Shown here: one piece after another, positions 7,750-12,251 of the stretch
Position numbering within the stretch: the stretch's first letter is position 1
Layout: each line of letters opens with the position of its first letter
NCBI GenBank assembly: GCA_025455445.1
Contig: JALOMN010000020.1
Location: 1 to 12,251, forward strand
Length of the DNA: 12,251 bases
Direction: 5' to 3'
DNA from: Cyclobacteriaceae bacterium
GTDB lineage: Bacteria > Bacteroidota > Bacteroidia > Cytophagales > Cyclobacteriaceae
Notes under the pieces: model-generated
Told to the model about the DNA's origin: nothing
The model's database searches: none
The model's input: the letters and a program-made list of their open reading frames with translations, nothing else
Position numbers and translations under genes: made by a program

Positions 7750-8985
7750 ATGGCGGAAGTAACTTGTTCATTTTGCGGCAGAAACAAGAAAGATGTAGAT
7801 CTGATGATTTCAGGAATACATGCCCATATTTGTGACAAGTGTGTAACACAAGCCAGCCAGATTTTACAGGAAGAAAAGAAAAACAAAGTTGAAGGAGGAG
7901 CATTGCCCAACTTTAAACTGATTAAACCCCGTGAAATCAAGAAGTTTCTGGATGAATATGTAATCGGGCAAGATGAAGCCAAGCGGGTAATGTCTGTGGC
8001 TGTTTACAATCACTTCAAACGACTTACGCAGCAAAAGATGGATAGTGATGTTACTATTGAAAAGTCAAACATCATTATGGTGGGTGAAACCGGAACAGGT
8101 AAAACTTACCTGGCTCGCACACTTGCTAAAATTCTGCAAGTACCTTTTTGTATTGCTGATGCTACTGTATTAACCGAGGCTGGTTATGTAGGGGAAGATG
8201 TGGAAAGCATTCTTACGCGATTGCTGCAAGCCGCAGATTATAACGTGGAGGCTGCTGAGCGTGGTATTGTGTATATCGATGAGATTGATAAAATTGCCCG
8301 CAAGTCTGATAATCCTTCCATCACGCGTGATGTAAGTGGTGAAGGTGTGCAACAGGCCTTACTTAAATTATTAGAAGGCACTGCTGTTAACGTTCCTCCT
8401 CAGGGTGGTCGCAAGCACCCTGACCAAAAAATGATTTCGGTAAATACGGAAAACATATTGTTTATATGTGGTGGTGCCTTTGAAGGTATTTCCAGATTGA
8501 TCGGCAGACGATTAAATACGCGACCACTGGGTTTTGCGGCTACACAAGATTCAATATCCCCTACTGATATTGATAAAGACAACCTGCTGCAATTTGTTTC
8601 ATCGCAGGATTTAAAAAGTTTTGGTTTGATTCCTGAACTCATTGGTCGCTTGCCCGTGGTTTCTTATCTCAATCCACTAGATAATAATGTGCTTCGCAAA
8701 ATATTAACAGAGCCAAAAAATGCGTTGGTCAAACAGTATAAAAAACTGTTTGAAATGGAGAACATTGAATTAGAATTCAAAGAAGGCGCTTTGGATTTTA
8801 TTGTTGAAAAAGCAGTTGATTTTAAATTAGGAGCACGAGGACTTCGCTCCATTTGCGAGGCAATTGTAAATGATGCCATGTTCGAAATGCCTTCAGAAAA
8901 AACAACTGACCGACTGGTGATCACGCGAGCCTACGCGGAAGAGAAATTCAATAAATCACATTACAGCAAACTCAAAGTTGCGTAA
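7750..8985 (+). CDS. clpX: ATP-dependent Clp protease ATP-binding subunit ClpX
   Basis: ClpX is the hexameric AAA+ unfoldase that passes substrates to ClpP. The N-terminal zinc-binding domain has Cys6, Cys9, Cys28 and Cys31. Walker A is GETGTGKT (112-119) and Walker B is VYIDEID (174-180) with catalytic Glu178. The pore loop GYVG is at 145-148 and the RKH loop at 221-223. The loop that docks ClpP reads LGF (260-262), equivalent to IGF in E. coli. Sensor 2 is GARGLR (361-366). The 411 residues are normal length. The gene is convergent with lpxB, the two stop codons lying 9 bp apart with no terminator between. Confidence 0.98.
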   Translation: MAEVTCSFCGRNKKDVDLMISGIHAHICDKCVTQASQILQEEKKNKVEGGALPNFKLIKPREIKKFLDEYVIGQDEAKRVMSVAVYNHFKRLTQQKMDSDVTIEKSNIIMVGETGTGKTYLARTLAKILQVPFCIADATVLTEAGYVGEDVESILTRLLQAADYNVEAAERGIVYIDEIDKIARKSDNPSITRDVSGEGVQQALLKLLEGTAVNVPPQGGRKHPDQKMISVNTENILFICGGAFEGISRLIGRRLNTRPLGFAATQDSISPTDIDKDNLLQFVSSQDLKSFGLIPELIGRLPVVSYLNPLDNNVLRKILTEPKNALVKQYKKLFEMENIELEFKEGALDFIVEKAVDFKLGARGLRSICEAIVNDAMFEMPSEKTTDRLVITRAYAEEKFNKSHYSKLKVA

Positions 8986-8994
8986 GTAGTCCGT

Positions 8995-10107
8995 TTATGG
9001 TTTCATGTGTTGGGTTATCAACCTGGCCGTATTTTCAGAAGCTGAACCAGTATCCAAAAGAGAATACAATCTTTCGTATTCCGTTTTCATTGATGAATTA
9101 TATGAGTTGTCATTCAAGAGCTTCAGTAATTCTGCCCCTAGTAGATCTTTATTGGCTGTATGCTGGATCATTTCTTTTACAACTTCCTTATCCGCTATTA
9201 AGTTAACCAACGAGATAAACTTCACTTTGATTAAGCTCTTCACGATCAGGTATTCCAGGCTACTGGTTTTATACACCACTACCTGCGGAACTTTGAAAAG
9301 GGCCGTTTCCAATGTGGCCGTGCCGGAAGTAACTATGGCGGCATCAGCATAGCTAAGCAGGTTATAGGTTTCTCCCTCTATTAATCTCACATTTGGCTTT
9401 CCCTGCAACGCACTGTATAATTCGGATGGTAGATTATTCACTGTGGCTACTACGAATTGAACCTGCGGAGCTGCCGCTGCAACCTCAGCCATAAGAGGTA
9501 CGATAAGTTTTAATTCCAGTTTTCTGCTACCCGGAAGCAAAGCCACCAGTTTTTTATCTTTTGAAATTCCCAATCGGGTAAGAAAATTATGATCTATTTG
9601 ATGGCCCTTTATTGCATCCAACACCGGATTACCAACATAATCGGCTTGTAATTTATATTGCTTATAAAATTCCAATTCGAAAGGTAAAATAGAAAACACC
9701 CGGTCTGTATAAGCCTTTAACTTCCTTGCACGACTTTGATTCCACGCCCATACTTTGGGTGGTATGTAATAAAAGACTTTCATGCCATGTGATTTGGCAA
9801 ACTTTGCAATGCGAAGATTAAATCCACCGTAATCAATCAATATGAGTGCATCCGGTTTGTAATGAAGAATATCTTCTTTGCATCTGGATAAAAATCCAAA
9901 GATTTTAAAAAGACTAGTTGCCAATGAAATAAACCCCATGAATGCGAGATCGCGATAATGCACAATTACGTCCACGCCTGCTTGTTGCATTTCATCTCCA
10001 CCAAAACCACGAAGTTGCGCCTGTGAATCGTATTTGCGAAGCGCCTTTACCAGGTTGCCTCCATGTAAATCTCCCGAGCGTTCTCCGGCTATGATATAAT
10101 ATTTCAC
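8995..10107 (-). CDS. lpxB: Lipid-A-disaccharide synthase
   Basis: LpxB is a GT19 inner-membrane-associated glycosyltransferase that condenses UDP-diacylglucosamine with lipid X to form the lipid A disaccharide. GERSGD is at 8-13, followed by LHG. The IDxPDFN motif reads IDYGGFN (91-97), keeping the Asp but with Gly where Pro is usual. LPGSR (191-195) and the nucleotide-site SGTATLETAL (261-270) are conserved. The 370 residues match the family. The start is GTG and gives the standard MKYYIIAGERSGD opening. It follows the pterin synthase gene by 18 bp, probably in one transcript. Confidence 0.96.
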   Translation of the reverse strand: MKYYIIAGERSGDLHGGNLVKALRKYDSQAQLRGFGGDEMQQAGVDVIVHYRDLAFMGFISLATSLFKIFGFLSRCKEDILHYKPDALILIDYGGFNLRIAKFAKSHGMKVFYYIPPKVWAWNQSRARKLKAYTDRVFSILPFELEFYKQYKLQADYVGNPVLDAIKGHQIDHNFLTRLGISKDKKLVALLPGSRKLELKLIVPLMAEVAAAAPQVQFVVATVNNLPSELYSALQGKPNVRLIEGETYNLLSYADAAIVTSGTATLETALFKVPQVVVYKTSSLEYLIVKSLIKVKFISLVNLIADKEVVKEMIQHTANKDLLGAELLKLLNDNSYNSSMKTEYERLYSLLDTGSASENTARLITQHMKP

Positions 10108-10125
10108 GCGCGCAGTACTTTTAAT

Positions 10126-10545
10126 TTATTCACCATAATACTCCACATAATTTCTTGGTGTTTCATATAACCGAATCGAGTGCAATTTGCCAAACTTACT
10201 GATTCCTGAAATTCGTGGTTGCAATATTTTCCAGATTTCGGTGATGAGATTTTCACAGCTGGCCAGCTTGCCTTTCATGAACTCCACATCCAGATTTAAA
10301 TTTTTATGGTCCAGCTTATCGATTACTTCACTGCGAATCAGTATGCTTAGTTTTTTCAAATCAATCACAAATCCGGTTTCAGGGTCAGGCATACCTTTTA
10401 CGGTAACTATTAAATCAAAATTATGACCATGCCAGTTTTCATTGGCACACGGCCCAAATACTTCCTGATTTTTTTCGAGTGTCCACAAGGGATTATAAAG
10501 TTTATGGGCTGCGTTAAAATGCTCCTTTCTGCTAACGTATATCAT
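10126..10545 (-). CDS. 6-pyruvoyl/6-carboxytetrahydropterin synthase family protein
   Basis: This 139-residue T-fold enzyme would act on 7,8-dihydroneopterin triphosphate. Zinc ligands are His14 (NAAH), His39 and His41 (HGHNF). The catalytic Cys33, the Asp-His pair at 79-80 (DHKNLN) and the substrate-binding Glu128 (ETP) are present. Such genes are usually annotated queD (queuosine pathway), but the catalytic spacing is Cx5HGH, as in animal PTPS, rather than the Cx3HGH of E. coli QueD. The product may therefore be 6-pyruvoyltetrahydropterin for a biopterin-like cofactor. No queC, queE, queF or folE gene is nearby to settle this, and no preQ1 riboswitch is visible upstream. Confidence 0.92.
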   Translation of the reverse strand: MIYVSRKEHFNAAHKLYNPLWTLEKNQEVFGPCANENWHGHNFDLIVTVKGMPDPETGFVIDLKKLSILIRSEVIDKLDHKNLNLDVEFMKGKLASCENLITEIWKILQPRISGISKFGKLHSIRLYETPRNYVEYYGE

Positions 10546-10562
10546 AACTATGTTTACTGGAT

Positions 10563-10590
10563 CTAATATACTACATCACACAGGATACAA
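10563..10590 (-). promoter_or_regulatory. Possible promoter for the pterin synthase-lpxB pair
   Basis: On the minus strand TTG (10588-10590) is followed after 17 bp by TATATTAG (10563-10570), one mismatch from TAnnTTTG. The predicted start is about 12 bp before the ATG at 10545. The spacing is slightly short. Confidence 0.35.
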
Positions 10591-10627
10591 TAATGTGAAC
10601 TTTTACTTATAGGATTGATCGTATCCT
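10582..10627. repeat. 7-bp inverted repeat between divergent promoters
   Basis: AGGATAC (10582-10588) and GTATCCT (10621-10627) are perfect complements 32 bp apart. The left arm falls in the spacer of the predicted minus-strand promoter. The right arm overlaps TATCCTTTG (10622-10630), a -7-like element for hldD with one extra spacer base. A repeat of this size could occur by chance in a 134-bp gap. Confidence 0.35.
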
Positions 10628-10679
10628 TTGAATGACCTTCAAAACAAGATTGTTTTATGTAAATTGCTTAAAAAAAAGT

Positions 10680-11636
10680 ATGATAGTAGTTACCGGTGCT
10701 GCCGGCTTCATTGGCAGCTATCTAATACACCGACTCAACCAGGATAATTTCAATGCAATTATTGCAGTAGATAAGTTTGATAATGCTGAAAAGAATAAAA
10801 ATCTGACCGGTTTAAAAATCAAAGAAAAAGTTGACCGTGAAGTTTTTATTGAATGGCTTGATGCTCATTATGAAACCATCGAATTTATTTTTCATATCGG
10901 TGCACGCACCGATACTGCAGAATTTGATATAGAGCTTCTAAATAAGTTAAACACGCAATACACAAAAGATATCTGGGCACGCTGTTGTAAGTACCAGATT
11001 CCGTTGGTGTATGCTTCTTCTGCGGCCACCTATGGTTTGGGTGAATCGGGTTATGATGATGATGAATCACAAATTCCAAACCTGAAACCGTTAAACCCTT
11101 ATGGTCAATCGAAACAAGATTTTGATGTGTGGGCATTGAAGCAAAAAGAAAAACCGTTTTTCTGGGTGGGACTAAAATTCTTCAATGTGTATGGGCCAAA
11201 TGAATATCACAAAGGGCGAATGGCATCTGTAATCTGGCATGCCTATAACCAGATTATGAAGACCGGAAAAATGAAACTCTTTAAATCACATAACCCTGAG
11301 TTTAAAGATGGCGAGCAGATGCGCGACTTTGTGTATGTGAAAGATGTAGCAGATGTGTGCATGTTCTTTATGCATCATCGCAAAAACTCAGGAATTTATA
11401 ACCTGGGTTCTGGCAAAGCACGCACCTTTAAGGATTTAACCAAAGCAGTGTTTCGCGCACTGGATAAACCCGAAGTAATTGAATTTATTGATACCCCTGC
11501 TGATATCCGTGATAAGTATCAATACTTTACAGAAGCCAATATGGAAAAAATCAGAAAGATTGGTTACGATAAGCCATTTCATACATTGGAAAATGGCGCT
11601 TCTGACTATGTGAGAAACTACCTGATGAAACGTTAA
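10680..11636 (+). CDS. hldD: ADP-L-glycero-D-manno-heptose 6-epimerase
   Basis: HldD is a short-chain dehydrogenase/reductase that uses bound NADP(H) to invert C6 of ADP-heptose, the last step before heptose is added to the lipopolysaccharide core. The Rossmann motif GAAGFIG is at 6-12. YASSAATYG (111-119), the YxxxK pair Tyr141/Lys145 and Lys178 in HKGRMAS match the catalytic residues of E. coli HldD (Tyr140, Lys144, Lys178). KFFNVYGP and RDFVYVKDVADV are also conserved. The 318 residues fit the family. The frame extends to an upstream ATG at 10632, but those 16 residues are not family-like, so I place the start at 10680. The gene diverges from the pterin synthase-lpxB pair, whose lpxB serves the same pathway. 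Confidence 0.93.
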   Translation: MIVVTGAAGFIGSYLIHRLNQDNFNAIIAVDKFDNAEKNKNLTGLKIKEKVDREVFIEWLDAHYETIEFIFHIGARTDTAEFDIELLNKLNTQYTKDIWARCCKYQIPLVYASSAATYGLGESGYDDDESQIPNLKPLNPYGQSKQDFDVWALKQKEKPFFWVGLKFFNVYGPNEYHKGRMASVIWHAYNQIMKTGKMKLFKSHNPEFKDGEQMRDFVYVKDVADVCMFFMHHRKNSGIYNLGSGKARTFKDLTKAVFRALDKPEVIEFIDTPADIRDKYQYFTEANMEKIRKIGYDKPFHTLENGASDYVRNYLMKR

Positions 11637-11651
11637 AATTTTAAATCCTGA

Positions 11652-12251
11652 CTACAGTTTACCGTCAAGCCAGGCAAAAATGTATTTATAATAAGCCGGC
11701 TGTTCCAACGAATAACCAGAAGAGGCTAAGAAATCACTAAACTGTTTTGAATCAATACCCAAACTTTTAGTGATGGAGCGATAGGTCATTTTAAATGACA
11801 CAACTTCCTTATTTGATTTAATCACAAAAAAAGCTTCATCACTTTGAATTAGTTTCTTTTTAGTAGAACCATAAGTTGCATCCGGATCGTTGATTAGCGT
11901 TTTGATAGGCTTAATAATCCAGAGATTATTTCCTTCATAAGCAACATTTACATACGAGGTTGAGGGGATGGATTTAATGCCCTCTATTTTATTCCTGAAC
12001 AATAAAGAATCAGACCCATTTATCAGGATAAACTGAGAAAAAATAGTGTTGTCAAGAAACATCATCTTACCACTGTTTTCAAACTCAAGTTGTTCAGATA
12101 ATACGTTATACTTAACCTTAGCCAAAGAAATTGCTACTCCTTCTTTTACTACATAGGCAAGTCCTTTACTCCATTCCTGTTTGTAATATGGATTACCCTC
12201 TACTTCGATTCCTGTGCTCGCAGAGATTGGCTTTCCTACATTCATAGGATC
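11652..12251 (-). CDS. Hypothetical protein, N-terminus cut by the window edge
   Basis: I do not recognise a named family. The frame is open to the right edge, so the ATG at 12245 is probably internal (residues Asp-Pro precede it) and the true start, perhaps with a signal peptide, lies outside. The visible 199 residues are soluble in character, with no membrane segment and alternating hydrophobic strands. Phrases such as NPYYKQEWSKG, FFVIKSNKEVVSFKMTYRSI and a C-terminal YKYIFAWLDG resemble secreted or periplasmic proteins of Bacteroidota with no known role. It is convergent with hldD, with 15 bp between stops and no terminator. Confidence 0.8.
   Translation of the reverse strand, partial: DPMNVGKPISASTGIEVEGNPYYKQEWSKGLAYVVKEGVAISLAKVKYNVLSEQLEFENSGKMMFLDNTIFSQFILINGSDSLLFRNKIEGIKSIPSTSYVNVAYEGNNLWIIKPIKTLINDPDATYGSTKKKLIQSDEAFFVIKSNKEVVSFKMTYRSITKSLGIDSKQFSDFLASSGYSLEQPAYYKYIFAWLDGKL

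Noticed and set aside
10632..10679. N-terminal extension of hldD from an upstream ATG
   Set aside because: The added 16 residues precede the standard Rossmann-fold start and overlap the promoter-like region.
11055..11067. GAT trinucleotide run in hldD
   Set aside because: It encodes an Asp-Asp-Asp-Glu stretch in a variable loop and is too short to be a meaningful repeat.
11633..11644. TTAAAATTTTAA palindrome at the hldD stop
   Set aside because: It is a short A/T palindrome with no loop, too weak to be a terminator and likely by chance.
12247..12251. GGATC at the right edge as a cloning or restriction junction
   Set aside because: A 4-5 bp match at a window edge is not evidence; the gene simply continues outside.

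Overview
This is ordinary core chromosome of a Bacteroidota bacterium, most likely Cytophagales or a near relative. The support is the partial 16S rRNA (TAGGGAATAT after the 338 region, CTAGCGGCAGGCCTAATACATGCAAG near the start read as short blocks), promoters of the Bacteroidota type (TTG, about 19 bp, TAnnTTTG), starts that mostly lack a Shine-Dalgarno sequence, and protein sequences typical of the phylum (bifunctional Rel, trigger factor, ClpP, LpxB). The order within the phylum is an inference. I see no phage, insertion sequence, CRISPR array or defence island, and all complete genes are intact.

Layout, left half, minus strand: rel/spoT, fur, a STAS-domain gene and purA all read leftwards. 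They are followed, with only 28 bp between the purA stop and the -33 element, by the promoter, a leader of about 345 nt and the first 366 nt of a 16S rRNA gene that runs off the left edge. The leader carries a hairpin followed by a boxA-like element, the order of an rrn antitermination site, and a 35-bp array of five degenerate heptamers just before the mature 16S end.

Centre, plus strand: a tRNA-Leu(UAG) gene diverges from rel/spoT. Its promoter shares a 13-of-14 block with the 16S promoter. It is followed by a hairpin, then tig (trigger factor, TTG start) with a strong terminator, then clpP and clpX. This is the classic nascent-chain folding and protein-degradation cluster.

Right half: lpxB (lipid A disaccharide synthase) and a 6-pyruvoyl/carboxytetrahydropterin synthase gene form a minus-strand pair, convergent with clpX. 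Divergent from them is hldD (ADP-heptose epimerase). lpxB and hldD both serve lipopolysaccharide synthesis. The window ends in a 5'-truncated gene of unknown function, convergent with hldD.

No clearly new biological system is visible. The most interesting items are regulatory: a stringent-response gene cluster that runs directly into an rRNA operon, a shared initiation sequence at two stable-RNA promoters, the leader architecture, and a pterin synthase whose Cx5HGH spacing argues against an automatic QueD call.
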